Shown: positions 1 through 8,667 of the stretch, in pieces | How positions within the stretch are numbered: the first letter of the stretch is position 1 | How the letters are laid out: every line of letters starts with the position of its first letter | Source: JBCDLI01 sp038745535 | GTDB lineage: Bacteria; Pseudomonadota; Alphaproteobacteria; Rhizobiales; Rhizobiaceae | NCBI GenBank assembly: GCA_038745535.1 | Contig: JBCDLI010000017.1 | Coordinates: 1 to 42,558 of the forward strand | Direction of reading: 5' to 3' | Length of the DNA: 42,558 nt | Position numbers and translations under genes: made by a program | The notes under the pieces: model-generated | What the model saw: only the letters and a program-made list of their open reading frames with translations | The model's database searches: none | What the model was told of the DNA's origin: nothing

Positions 1-1719
1 GATTACGATCCAAAAGCCCTGTCGAAGGGTGGCGGGATATTCCCGCGCGACCAGAAATCAATCACGTTGTCGAAGGCGGCAGCGGCAGCGATTGGTTTGA
101 CCAAAACCAAAGTTTCGCCGACGGAAGTGATGCAGGCGATCTTAAAGGCTGAGGCTGAGCTCATGTGGTTCGGCGGCATCGGAACCTATATCCGCGCCAG
201 CCACGAGACCGACGCCGAAGTGGGTGACCGTGCCAATGATCCAATCCGCATCAATGCGAAACAGGTGCGGGCTAAAGTCATCGGCGAAGGCGCGAACCTG
301 GGCCTCACCCAGCATGCGCGCATCGAATTCGGGAAACTTGGCGGTCGCTGCAATTCCGACGCAATCGATAACTCCGGTGGGGTGAATTCGTCCGACGTCG
401 AAGTGAACATAAAAATCGCCTTTGCTCCGGCCTTGCGTGATAACCGACTCACCCGCGCGGCCAGAAACAAACTGCTGGTCCAAATGACCGATGAAGTCGC
501 CGATCTGGTACTGCGCAACAACTATGCTCAGACGCTCACAATATCGCGCACGCAAAATGCGGGGATACAAAATCTCGCGCTACAAGCGCAGTTGATGAAG
601 TCGCTAGAAAGCCGAAACCTGCTTGACCGCGGCGTGGAGATGTTGCCGAGCGATGAGGAAATCGCCGAACGTCTCGCAGACCAGAAAGGCCTGACACGAG
701 CCGAAGTTGGCGTGCTGTTATCCTACGCTAAGATCGTGCTGTTTGACGATCTGGTTCAAAGCGGGTTGCCCGATGATCCTTATCTCGAAGAAGACCTGCT
801 GGGCTATTTCCCATCGAAGATGCATACCGCATTCCGCGAGAACATCGCAGCTCACCGCCTGCGGCGCGAGATCATCGCTACAGTGATCGCAAATGAACTG
901 ATCAATCGCGGTGGCCCATCTGTTATCTCGCGCTTCGAGGACGCGAGCGGAGCGCTCCCGTCCGAGATTGCCCACGCGCATGTCATCGTTCGAGATGCCT
1001 ACGGGATACCCGAGATCGAAAAAGCCATAGACGCTCTCGACAACAAGATTTCTGGCTCCAAGCAGCTGGAGCTCTATGAAGAACTGGCGAACGCCAATCG
1101 AGTAGCAATCAGCCGATATCTAAAAGATGGAAACAGCGCGAAATCACTTCGCGACGAGATTGAGAAACTCTCATCTGCTTTCACCGTGATGAAGTCTCGC
1201 GCCAAAGGATTTTTGCCAGAATATCTCTTGTCATGGAGTGAAAACAGAAAACGCGCATTTGCCGCCGCGGGCATGGAAAAGTCAGCTGCGGCTTCCCTCG
1301 GACTACTCCCGATACTCGCCTCTGCCCCTGCGATCCTGACAATTGCGGAAGAGGCAGCCCAACCGCTGGAAATAGAACAGGCCGCTGCCGCCTATCACGC
1401 GATTACAAAAGCGTTTCGTCTGGGCCGTCTTGAGCATCTTGCGCAGATGATTGACGTGACGGACTACTTCGACGGGCTTGCGCAGACACGGGCTCTGTCT
1501 GCAATCGATAGTGCCCACGTGGCAATGACCCGTGCCGCGCTTGGTCAGGCCGAAACCGGCGAGGCCGACATGACCGAGCTGGTGAACGCGTGGGTCGATG
1601 AAAACAGCGATCGCATCGCAGCAGTTCAAAAACGGATCGCGACGATAATGGAGACGTCATCAGAACTGAGTGTGTCACGATTAACAGTGGCAGCGGGTCT
1701 GTTGTCTGACCTCGTTTGA
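1..1719 (+). CDS. NAD-specific glutamate dehydrogenase, C-terminal part (5' end outside window)
   Basis: The frame is open from base 1, so the gene enters from the left. An in-frame TTG at 67 is internal, not a start. About 572 codons are visible, roughly the last third of the ~1,600-residue large (180-kDa type) NAD-glutamate dehydrogenases, which oxidise glutamate to 2-oxoglutarate and ammonia with NAD+ in the cytoplasm. Family signatures seen are WFGGIGTYIRA, then EGANLGLTQHARIEF, then DAIDNSGGVNSSDVEVNIK, followed by the long helical C-terminal domain typical of this class. The stop TGA is at 1717-1719. The next gene starts 14 bp later on the same strand, so they may share a transcript. 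Identification is strong. The N-terminal ACT-like and catalytic parts cannot be checked here. Confidence 0.95.
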   Translation, partial: DYDPKALSKGGGIFPRDQKSITLSKAAAAAIGLTKTKVSPTEVMQAILKAEAELMWFGGIGTYIRASHETDAEVGDRANDPIRINAKQVRAKVIGEGANLGLTQHARIEFGKLGGRCNSDAIDNSGGVNSSDVEVNIKIAFAPALRDNRLTRAARNKLLVQMTDEVADLVLRNNYAQTLTISRTQNAGIQNLALQAQLMKSLESRNLLDRGVEMLPSDEEIAERLADQKGLTRAEVGVLLSYAKIVLFDDLVQSGLPDDPYLEEDLLGYFPSKMHTAFRENIAAHRLRREIIATVIANELINRGGPSVISRFEDASGALPSEIAHAHVIVRDAYGIPEIEKAIDALDNKISGSKQLELYEELANANRVAISRYLKDGNSAKSLRDEIEKLSSAFTVMKSRAKGFLPEYLLSWSENRKRAFAAAGMEKSAAASLGLLPILASAPAILTIAEEAAQPLEIEQAAAAYHAITKAFRLGRLEHLAQMIDVTDYFDGLAQTRALSAIDSAHVAMTRAALGQAETGEADMTELVNAWVDENSDRIAAVQKRIATIMETSSELSVSRLTVAAGLLSDLV

Positions 1720-1733
1720 GAAAGCTGAACTGA

Positions 1734-3152
1734 ATGGCCGATAAACCTGCCGCAAAATTGCATCCCCGCGACGGCGAGATGCCCCAATACGCTTCAAAGA
1801 AGGGCGTATGGGGATGGATGTTTTTCGACTGGGCAGCTCAGCCGTTTTTTACCGTCATCACCACCTTCGTATTCGGTCCCTACGTGGTTTCACGCATGGC
1901 CGAAGACCCCGTGTCTGGTCAATCGTCCTGGGGCTATGGCCTCGCGTTTGCTGGCTTGATGATCGCCATTCTCTCGCCCGTGCTCGGATCGATTGCCGAC
2001 CAAACCGGACCACGAAAACCGTGGATCGCTGCCTTTGCAGCGCTAAAGATCATCATGCTGATCTCGCTTTGGTTTGCTGCACCTGGCTCCAGCATATTCT
2101 GGGTCATCATCGCGTTTTCATTGGCATCGGTTGCTGCTGAATTTTCCATAGTCTTCAACGACTCCATGATGCCGCGTTTGGTTAGGCCCGAAAACATCGG
2201 TTCGGTGTCGAACACCGCATGGGGCCTTGGTTATGCAGGCGGCATGATCGTGCTGATCATCGTGCTTGGCTTGCTTGCAGCGTCACCGGAAACCGGGCGC
2301 ACAATACTCGGCATCGAGCCAGTCCTGCCCCTTGATCCCGCGGAGGGCGAAGACGCGCGTGTGGCTGGCCCGATATCAGCTCTTTGGTACTTCATCTTTA
2401 TCTTACCGATGTTCTTATTGACGCCGGACAGTTCCTCCTTGGCAAGGTTGCCGCTCCAAAAGGCAGTCACCAACGGCTTGAGCGAGCTGAAGTCCACAAT
2501 CTCCGAAGCACGCCAAAAGATCGGTATCTTTCAATTTCTCATCGCGCGCATGATCTATCAAGACGGTGTTAACGCCTTGATCGCGCTGGGCGGCACATTT
2601 GCTGCCGCGCTTTTTGGTTGGTCGATCATGGAGCTCGGTATTTTCGGTATACTGCTCAACATTGCTGCCATTCCATCCTGTCTGATCGCTGGAAAACTCG
2701 ACACAATTTTCGGTTCAAAGCGCGTTGTTCTCGCCTCCGTGGCGTGTCTGGCAGTTGCGTCTCTCGGCATCACCTCAACAGGCGTGAACTTCACGCTGTT
2801 TGGATTGTTGGAGTTTTCGCCAACCGATGGGGATGGATTGTTCTCAACCCCTGCTGAACAAGCCTACCTGCTTTTTGGGCTTCTTATCGGCATCGCATTC
2901 GGACCGGTTCAGGCCTCCTCGCGGTCCTACATGGCAAGATCTGTGACACCAGACGACGCGGGCCGCTATTTTGGCCTTTATGCCCTATCGGGTCGCGCGA
3001 CGAGCTTTCTCGCTCCGCTACTGGTCGCTGTCGTTACCGATATCACAGATAGCGCACGCGCAGGCATGTCGGTTATCCTGATTTTCCTCGTCGTTGGGGG
3101 CGCAATCCTCGTCACCACGCCTTATCCTGCGGCAGATACAAACGAGCGCTAG
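1734..3152 (+). CDS. MFS transporter, UMF1 / Atg22-like family
   Basis: This is a 472-residue integral membrane protein with about twelve hydrophobic segments. The N-terminus (GWMFFDWAAQPFFTVITTFVFGPY) is the hallmark of the UMF1/Atg22 branch of the major facilitator superfamily, whose eukaryotic relative Atg22 exports amino acids from the vacuole. The loop GSIADQTGPRKPW matches the conserved cytoplasmic motif between helices 2 and 3, and the length is normal. The substrate is not known from sequence. It lies 14 bp after the glutamate dehydrogenase, which makes a link to amino-acid traffic plausible but unproven. It converges with purH with only 6 bp between the two stop codons and no visible terminator hairpin. 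Confidence 0.88.
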   Translation: MADKPAAKLHPRDGEMPQYASKKGVWGWMFFDWAAQPFFTVITTFVFGPYVVSRMAEDPVSGQSSWGYGLAFAGLMIAILSPVLGSIADQTGPRKPWIAAFAALKIIMLISLWFAAPGSSIFWVIIAFSLASVAAEFSIVFNDSMMPRLVRPENIGSVSNTAWGLGYAGGMIVLIIVLGLLAASPETGRTILGIEPVLPLDPAEGEDARVAGPISALWYFIFILPMFLLTPDSSSLARLPLQKAVTNGLSELKSTISEARQKIGIFQFLIARMIYQDGVNALIALGGTFAAALFGWSIMELGIFGILLNIAAIPSCLIAGKLDTIFGSKRVVLASVACLAVASLGITSTGVNFTLFGLLEFSPTDGDGLFSTPAEQAYLLFGLLIGIAFGPVQASSRSYMARSVTPDDAGRYFGLYALSGRATSFLAPLLVAVVTDITDSARAGMSVILIFLVVGGAILVTTPYPAADTNER

Positions 3153-3158
3153 CCGAGC

Positions 3159-4775
3159 TTAGTGCCTAAAGTGGCGGTGTCCGGTGAAGACCATCGCGAC
3201 GCCGGCTTTGTTCGCGGCGTCGATCACTTCCTGATCCCGCATGGAACCACCGGGCTGAATAACCGCCGTAGCACCTGCTGCAACTGCAGCCTCAAGACCG
3301 TCCGCAAACGGAAAAAACGCGTCAGATGCAACAACGGAGCCGATTGTCTTCGGCTTTTCTAAGCCAAGCGCCTCTGCGGCATCCTCCGCTTTGCGTGCCG
3401 CAATCCGGCTTGAATCCACGCGGCTCATCTGACCCGCGCCGATGCCCACGGTTGCTTCGTCCCGCACATACACAATCGCGTTGGATTTCACGTGCTTCAC
3501 GACGCGAAACGCAAAGCGAAGATCGGTCATTTCGCGCTCGTCCGGTTCCCGTTCAGTGACGCATTTGAGGTCCATGTCATCGACCGTCACGCCATCGCGA
3601 TCCTGCTTTAGGTAGCCGCCTGCAACTGGTCTGATGATACTTCCCTGTGATCCCGGATCGGGAAGCGTGCCCGTGAGAAGCAAACGCAAGTTTTTCTTGG
3701 CCGCAAGCACCTCGCGTGCATCGGCATCGGCGTCGGGCGCAATGATCACCTCGGTAAAAATCTCCGCGATCTTTTTGGCGGTGGCACCATCGAGTGTTTG
3801 GTTCAACGCGATAATACCGCCAAAGGCAGATGTGCGGTCACAATCGAACGCGCTTTCATAAGCTGCCTGCAAGCTATCGGCCGAGGCCACACCGCACGGA
3901 TTAGCGTGCTTGATAATCGCAACCGCGGGACGTGCGCGATCAAACTCGCTAACCAGTTCAAAGGCCGCATCGGTGTCGTTAATATTGTTATAGGACAGCG
4001 CCTTGCCCTGCAGAACTTCTGCCGTTGCAGCGCCGGGTCTTTGATCACCCGTCAAATAAAGCGCTGCGCCTTGGTGGGGGTTCTCGCCATAGCGAAGCGT
4101 CGAAGCAAGACTGCCGCCGAGAGCATCGTAAGTCGGCGTCGCGGTTCCTTCAAAGGCAGACTGCATCCAATTGGCTATAAACGCGTCATAGCTCGCTGTA
4201 CGCTGGTACGCTTTCAGCGCCATTTTCTTGCGGAACGCGAGCGAAGTAGAACCCTCACCACAAGTCAATTCATCCAGCACAGCGTCGTAGTCATCGGGCG
4301 CAGTGACAACTGTCACATAGCCATGGTTTTTAGCCGATGCGCGCACCATCGCCGGACCACCGATATCAATGTTCTCAATCGTCGTCGCCTCGTCCTCGCC
4401 TTTCGCGATGACTTCCTGGAAGGGATAAAGGTTCACGACCACGATATCGATCGCCTTGATGTTGTGCGCAGACATGGCTTCCACGTGCTCGGGGTCGTCG
4501 CGCACCGCCAAGAGGCCGCCATGGACCGAAGGATGCAGCGTTTTCACCCGCCCGTCCATGATCTCGGGAAAACCCGTCACATCGGAGACGTCGATGACCG
4601 GAAGCCCAGCTTCTGCAATTGCCTTTCGCGTGCCGCCTGTCGACACGAGTTCAACACCAAGTTCACTGAGCTTAGCCGCAAAACCGACCAAACCGGTTTT
4701 GTCTGAAACCGATAGAAGCGCCCGTTTGGCAGGCACCAAATCAGGCGCAGGAATTTTCTTAGATTGGACGGCCAT
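3159..4775 (-). CDS. purH: Bifunctional AICAR transformylase / IMP cyclohydrolase
   Basis: PurH catalyses the last two steps of de novo IMP synthesis: formyl transfer from 10-formyl-tetrahydrofolate to AICAR, then ring closure to IMP. The N-terminal MGS-like cyclohydrolase domain shows LLSVSDKTGLV, ELVSTGGT and GFPEIMDGRVKTLHP. The transformylase domain shows LRYGENPHQ, YNNINDTDAAF, the catalytic KHANPCG and a C-terminal PGGSMRDQEVI. I chose the ATG at 4775, which begins MAVQSKK and gives 538 residues. This is the usual length in related bacteria and has an A-rich GGAAAA upstream. A GTG at 4820 would add 15 basic residues with no counterpart. The gene seems monocistronic, with a 91-bp gap to the upstream same-strand gene. 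Confidence 0.97.
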   Translation of the reverse strand: MAVQSKKIPAPDLVPAKRALLSVSDKTGLVGFAAKLSELGVELVSTGGTRKAIAEAGLPVIDVSDVTGFPEIMDGRVKTLHPSVHGGLLAVRDDPEHVEAMSAHNIKAIDIVVVNLYPFQEVIAKGEDEATTIENIDIGGPAMVRASAKNHGYVTVVTAPDDYDAVLDELTCGEGSTSLAFRKKMALKAYQRTASYDAFIANWMQSAFEGTATPTYDALGGSLASTLRYGENPHQGAALYLTGDQRPGAATAEVLQGKALSYNNINDTDAAFELVSEFDRARPAVAIIKHANPCGVASADSLQAAYESAFDCDRTSAFGGIIALNQTLDGATAKKIAEIFTEVIIAPDADADAREVLAAKKNLRLLLTGTLPDPGSQGSIIRPVAGGYLKQDRDGVTVDDMDLKCVTEREPDEREMTDLRFAFRVVKHVKSNAIVYVRDEATVGIGAGQMSRVDSSRIAARKAEDAAEALGLEKPKTIGSVVASDAFFPFADGLEAAVAAGATAVIQPGGSMRDQEVIDAANKAGVAMVFTGHRHFRH

Positions 4776-4866
4776 TTTCGTTTTCCGCGATGTGTGTTTT
4801 GAGCGGCGCGTAACACGCACGTCACCGCAAGCCTATCGGCGGAAAGTGGTTGTCTGTGGAGAACGC

Positions 4867-5298
4867 TTAGCCGCCGTCGGCTGTAAAGCCCGCACTTTCA
4901 ATTCCCGCAACGGCAGCGGCCTCGTCATTGTCCGAAGTATCACCAGTGACGCCAACGGCACCAAGAATAGTCCCGCGGGCGTCTTTTACCAACACACCAC
5001 CCGGCACTGGTACGATACGACCGCCGGAAACATTGGAAAGGCCTTCCAAGAAATGCGGCCTATCTTCCGCCTGAGCGTTCAGCCATCGCGACCCGACGCC
5101 AACAGCAAGCGCGCCAAATGCTTTTCCCTGCGCGATTTGAGGCCGAAGCAATGACGCGCCATCTTCACGCTGAAAAGCGATCAAGTGACCGCCAGCGTCC
5201 AGCACAGCAACGCTCAATGGCTTGAGGTTTTTCTCTTTACCCGCAGCAAGCGTGTCACGAATGATCTTATTCGCTTTTGAAAGAGTGATCTTCGCCAT
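4867..5298 (-). CDS. GlcG/HbpS-like heme-binding family protein (DUF336)
   Basis: This is a 143-residue single-domain protein. Features of the GlcG/HbpS family are the early LSVAVLDAGGHLIAFQREDGA, the central QGKAFGALAVG, and the C-terminal GGVLVKDARGTILGAVGVTGDTSDNDE. HbpS of Streptomyces binds heme and senses redox stress, while GlcG lies in glycolate operons with unknown activity, so the function here is open. No signal peptide is visible with this start. Two adjacent ATGs occur at 5301 and 5298. The GGGAGG just before them is only 1 nt from the first and 4 nt from the second, so I prefer 5298. It is a stand-alone gene between phaR and purH on the same strand. Confidence 0.82.
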   Translation of the reverse strand: MAKITLSKANKIIRDTLAAGKEKNLKPLSVAVLDAGGHLIAFQREDGASLLRPQIAQGKAFGALAVGVGSRWLNAQAEDRPHFLEGLSNVSGGRIVPVPGGVLVKDARGTILGAVGVTGDTSDNDEAAAVAGIESAGFTADGG

Positions 5299-5357
5299 CA
5301 TGCCTCCCAAGCACATATGCGCATACAATAATTCTCACGGTATCAAACCAGGTGGGG

Positions 5358-5966
5358 TCAGCCCATATCGTCGAGCTTGCGTTGCATCTCTGCGATCTGC
5401 TCGCGCATGGTTTTCAAGGACTCTTGGTCTTCGCTCGGCTGTTCTTTTGGCGCAGTGCCATTGGGCCCGTTGTTTTCACCATTCATCATATTGGCCATGA
5501 ACGGGTTAAACATGGACATCGCCTGCGTGAACACTTCCATGTTCTTGCGTGTTTGGGCTTCCATCATCTGTTGACTGGTCGCCATCACTTCGGTTGGCGA
5601 CTTGCCGATCATTGAAGCCATTTGCTCGCGGATTTTACCCTGCTCTTTGCCAAAGGCCGACATTGAGGCCTCGAGATAGGAAGGCACCACAGCCTGCATC
5701 TGATCGCCGTAAAATGAAATGATTTGGCGCAGAAACGACACGGGCAGCATCGTTTGGGACGACTTACCTTCCTGCTCGAAGATGATTTGCGTCAGCACGG
5801 CATGGGTGATGTCTTCCGTCGACTTTGCATCTTGAACGATGAAGTCCTCGCCGTCTTTGACCATTTGCGCGAGATCATCCAGTGTCACGTAGGTACTGGT
5901 CCCCGTGTGGTAGAGGCGACGGTTCGCATACTTTTTGATGACCGTTGTTTCGTCTCGCTTACCCAT
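5358..5966 (-). CDS. phaR: Polyhydroxyalkanoate synthesis repressor PhaR
   Basis: PhaR is a 202-residue DNA- and granule-binding repressor of polyhydroxyalkanoate genes. The N-terminal domain (about residues 5-65) carries the strongly conserved IKKYANRRLYHTGTSTYVTLDDLA, followed by FIVQDAKSTEDITHAVLTQIIFEQE. The repeat-type PHA accumulation regulator segment (QTMLPVSFLRQIISFYGDQMQ) comes next. The C-terminus is Met/Gln/Asn-rich and probably helical. I chose the ATG at 5966 because GGAGGAA lies 4 nt upstream. An ATG at 6002 would add 12 residues lacking family similarity. It is divergent from phaA, so a shared 212-bp region can carry both promoters and the repressor's own site. Confidence 0.95.
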   Translation of the reverse strand: MGKRDETTVIKKYANRRLYHTGTSTYVTLDDLAQMVKDGEDFIVQDAKSTEDITHAVLTQIIFEQEGKSSQTMLPVSFLRQIISFYGDQMQAVVPSYLEASMSAFGKEQGKIREQMASMIGKSPTEVMATSQQMMEAQTRKNMEVFTQAMSMFNPFMANMMNGENNGPNGTAPKEQPSEDQESLKTMREQIAEMQRKLDDMG

Positions 5967-6077
5967 AGTTCCTCCAAATGGCGCCCCAGTGATCTCTGTC
6001 ACGTTTTAGAGCGCGCCCAGAACACAGCGATTGAAACACGTCAATTCGTCGCAAGCAAGATTGTAGAACAATCGTGG

Positions 6078-6098
6078 TGCGGTGCAAGGCTGCCATGC
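6078..6098. promoter_or_regulatory. Candidate PhaR operator: TGC-rich direct repeat
   Basis: In the phaR-phaA divergent region the half-site TGCNNTGC occurs twice in direct orientation (6078-6085 and 6091-6098), with starts 13 bp apart. PhaR proteins of Paracoccus are reported to bind TGC-rich elements near pha promoters, so this is a reasonable operator candidate. It lies 81 bp before the phaA start. The assignment is inference from position and composition only. Confidence 0.3.
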
Positions 6099-6178
6099 GC
6101 TTGGGACCATTGTCGGCCTCGACTTACGTCGGTAGTCGCAGCATCAATTAAAAAAACAAAGCCTTAGGGGGATTTTAT

Positions 6179-7354
6179 ATGGAACCGATTGTAATTGCAG
6201 GCGCTGCAAGGACTGCTGTCGGCTCATTCAACGGAGCATTCAACGGCGTTGCGGCGCACCAACTCGGTGCAACTGCGATCAAGGGCGCACTCGAGCGTGC
6301 TGGTGTTTCGCCAGAAGACGTTGACGAAGTGATCATGGGTCAAATCCTTTCTGCAGGCGAGGGCCAAAATCCAGCCCGCCAGGCAGCCATGGCGGCCGGT
6401 ATCCCTCAGGAAGCAACAGCGTGGGGCATGAACCAGCTTTGCGGATCGGGCCTGCGCGCGGTCGCACTGGGCATGCAGCAAATTGTATCCGGTGACGCAG
6501 ACATCATCGTTGCTGGCGGTCAGGAATCTATGACCATGGCACCACATACTATGCATCTGCGTTCCGGCGTGAAGATGGGCGAAGGCAAAATGGTCGACAC
6601 GATGATGTACGACGCGCTGACCGACGCGTTTCAGAAGTATCTCATGGGAACAACCGCTGAAAACGTTGCCAAGCAGTGGCAGCTGACCCGTCAGGAACAA
6701 GACGAGTTTGCGGTCAATTCCCAGAACAAAGCAGAGGCTGCTCAAAAGGCCGGAAAGTTCAAAGACGAAATCGTTCCCCACACGATCAAGACCCGCAAGG
6801 GCGAGACGGTTGTCGAGGAAGACGAGTACATCAAGCACGGCGTCACTGTTGAAGGTATCTCCAAGCTGCGGCCTGCATTCGACAAGGAAGGTACAGTTAC
6901 GGCGGCTAACGCGTCCGGCATTAATGACGGCGGCGCCGCCATCGTGCTGATGACCCAGTCAGAAGCAGAAAAGCGCGGCATCACGCCGATGGCGCGGATC
7001 GCTTCTTGGGCAACTGCTGGTGTTGATCCAGCAATCATGGGCACGGGACCAATTCCAGCTTCGCGCAAGGCGCTTGAAAAAGCGGGCTGGGCTGTCAAAG
7101 ACCTCGATCTTGTTGAAGCCAATGAAGCCTTCGCTGCACAGGCCTGCGCAGTAAACAAAGACATGGGCTGGGACCCGGACATCGTGAATGTCAATGGCGG
7201 CGCGATCGCAATTGGTCACCCCGTTGGCGCATCGGGCGCCCGGGTCTTCAACACGCTCCTTTTCGAGATGCAGAAGCGGGACGCCAAAAAAGGTCTTGCA
7301 ACACTGTGTATCGGCGGCGGCATGGGCGTGGCCCTCTGCGTCGAGCGCGACTGA
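6179..7354 (+). CDS. phaA: Acetyl-CoA acetyltransferase (beta-ketothiolase)
   Basis: This 391-residue thiolase condenses two acetyl-CoA to acetoacetyl-CoA, the first step of poly-3-hydroxybutyrate synthesis. The nucleophile Cys88 lies in NQLCGSGLRAV. His347 is in the GGAIAIGHPVGASG block, and the second catalytic Cys377 is in CIGGGMG. The length matches the biosynthetic PhaA/PhbA class. The ATG follows TTAGGGGGATTTTAT, giving a G-rich ribosome-binding site at about 6 nt. It is divergent from phaR and 94 bp upstream of phaB, which fits the rhizobial phbAB arrangement. The same enzyme can run in the degradative direction, but the context favours storage. Confidence 0.97.
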   Translation: MEPIVIAGAARTAVGSFNGAFNGVAAHQLGATAIKGALERAGVSPEDVDEVIMGQILSAGEGQNPARQAAMAAGIPQEATAWGMNQLCGSGLRAVALGMQQIVSGDADIIVAGGQESMTMAPHTMHLRSGVKMGEGKMVDTMMYDALTDAFQKYLMGTTAENVAKQWQLTRQEQDEFAVNSQNKAEAAQKAGKFKDEIVPHTIKTRKGETVVEEDEYIKHGVTVEGISKLRPAFDKEGTVTAANASGINDGGAAIVLMTQSEAEKRGITPMARIASWATAGVDPAIMGTGPIPASRKALEKAGWAVKDLDLVEANEAFAAQACAVNKDMGWDPDIVNVNGGAIAIGHPVGASGARVFNTLLFEMQKRDAKKGLATLCIGGGMGVALCVERD

Positions 7355-7448
7355 CAATCCAGACGGGCAGCTTCGGCTGCCCCTTCCCCATAAAAATAAG
7401 CTGCGATCGGAAAGTCTAAAGGCAGCGTAATAACGGAGAATAAGAACA

Positions 7449-8171
7449 ATGGCACGGGTAGCACTGGTTACAGGTGGCTCACGCGGCATCGGCGAAGCAA
7501 TTTCAAAAGCACTGCAGGCGGATGGATGCACGGTTGCAGCGACATATGCAGGCAATGACGAAAAGGCAGCGGCCTTCACAGAGGCCACAGGCATCAAAAC
7601 CTACAAGTGGAACGTGGCTGACTACGACGCTTCAAAGGCGGGTATCGAACAAGTTGAGGCCGACCTCGGTCCGATTGACATCGTCGTCGCAAATGCAGGC
7701 ATTACGCGGGACGCGCCGTTCCACAAAATGACCCCCGAAAAGTGGAACGATGTCATCGGCACAAACCTCACAGGCGTGTTCAACACCGTGCAGCCGGTAT
7801 GGCCCGGCATGCGCGAACGCGGTTTCGGTCGTGTGATCGTCATTTCGTCGGTCAACGGCCAGAAAGGTCAGTTCGGTCAGGTGAACTACGCAGCAACGAA
7901 GGCTGGCGACATCGGCATCGTTCGCTCGCTCGCACAGGAAGGCGCAGCAAAAGGCATCACGGCCAATGCGATTTGCCCTGGCTACATTGCTACCGAGATG
8001 GTGATGGCGATCGACGAAGAGATCCGCAACAAGATCATCAAGGGCATTCCTGCCGGACGCCTTGGTGAGCCAAGTGAAATCGCGCGTTGCGTAAGCTTCT
8101 TGGCATCCGACGATGCCGGGTTCATCAACGGCTCAACGATTTCGGCAAACGGCGCTCAGTATTTCAGCTGA
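7449..8171 (+). CDS. phaB: Acetoacetyl-CoA reductase
   Basis: PhaB is a 240-residue short-chain dehydrogenase that reduces acetoacetyl-CoA to (R)-3-hydroxybutyryl-CoA with NADPH, giving the monomer for PHB synthase. The cofactor motif TGGSRGIGEA is at residues 8-17 and NAGI is near residue 92. The catalytic set is Ser134, Tyr147 and Lys151 (ISSVNGQKGQFGQVNYAATKAG). GxK-rich PhaB family features in the substrate loop (CPGYIATEMVMAI) separate it from FabG. The upstream ACGGAGAA gives a ribosome-binding site. It is second in the phaA-phaB operon and is followed 23 bp later by a strong terminator. The PHA synthase itself is not in this window. Confidence 0.95.
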   Translation: MARVALVTGGSRGIGEAISKALQADGCTVAATYAGNDEKAAAFTEATGIKTYKWNVADYDASKAGIEQVEADLGPIDIVVANAGITRDAPFHKMTPEKWNDVIGTNLTGVFNTVQPVWPGMRERGFGRVIVISSVNGQKGQFGQVNYAATKAGDIGIVRSLAQEGAAKGITANAICPGYIATEMVMAIDEEIRNKIIKGIPAGRLGEPSEIARCVSFLASDDAGFINGSTISANGAQYFS

Positions 8172-8194
8172 TTTCATCGAAATCCTGCGAATTC

Positions 8195-8223
8195 AAGCCG
8201 GGCTTCGCGCCCGGCTTTTTATT
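8195..8223 (+). terminator. Rho-independent terminator of phaAB
   Basis: A perfect 9-bp stem AAGCCGGGC / GCCCGGCTT (8195-8203 and 8209-8217) with loop TTCGC is followed by TTTTATTT. It begins 23 bp after the phaB stop codon and precedes a convergent gene. Confidence 0.9.
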
Positions 8224-8233
8224 TGTCAGATGT

Positions 8234-8593
8234 TTACTGGGCGGCTTCGCGGGCCTTCCGCGCATCGCGGAAGCTTTTGATGAAAAAGACTTTTGCAAGC
8301 ACCGCATCGGCTGCGATGATGCCAGCGATGGCTGCGAGTACCGTGTTGCCCTGTTGCAGCCCTGTGAAGAAATACCAAAGCGATCCAAGCAGCACGACAA
8401 GAACAATCATCACCGCGGCATGGGCGACCGTTTTATTCTCGGCCTTAACGCCTGGCGCGCAAGACAGAAGCGCGAAACCCAACAGGCCGCAGATTGAGAC
8501 GAGAAACGGGTTGGGCGCGCCGACCGCAAGCAGAACCAAACCGCCGATAAGCAAAGCGCCCGCGCAAATGACAGTGGCAAGATATGCGTTCAT
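8234..8593 (-). CDS. Small four-helix membrane protein of unknown function
   Basis: This is a 119-residue hydrophobic protein that I do not recognise. Four likely membrane helices are visible: about residues 5-24, 29-46, 59-79 and 84-104. The C-terminal tail is short and basic (KSFRDARKAREAAQ), which should sit in the cytoplasm. The ATG at 8593 has AAAAGGA about 10 nt upstream. The upstream uup gene lies 74 bp away on the same strand, so co-transcription is possible. The reading frame looks real: codon use and hydrophobic periodicity match the neighbours, and no better frame covers this interval. No function is assigned. Confidence 0.75.
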   Translation of the reverse strand: MNAYLATVICAGALLIGGLVLLAVGAPNPFLVSICGLLGFALLSCAPGVKAENKTVAHAAVMIVLVVLLGSLWYFFTGLQQGNTVLAAIAGIIAADAVLAKVFFIKSFRDARKAREAAQ

Positions 8594-8667
8594 GCGTTTG
8601 GTCCTTTTAAGTTTCTGATGCCTGCAACCAAACTGTATCCGCGTCCATTGCCGTCAAGGCAAACAGA

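Noticed and set aside
67..1719. Start of the glutamate dehydrogenase at TTG 67
   Set aside because: The frame is open upstream to base 1 and the family protein is about 1,000 residues longer at its N-terminus.
3798..4706. A 302-codon open frame on the plus strand opposite purH
   Set aside because: purH is certain on the minus strand. The antisense frame has no recognisable domain and no ribosome-binding site, and it follows from the GC-biased codon pattern of purH.
4456..5154. A 232-codon plus-strand frame spanning the purH 5' end and the GlcG-like gene
   Set aside because: It is antisense to two supported genes and has no family features.
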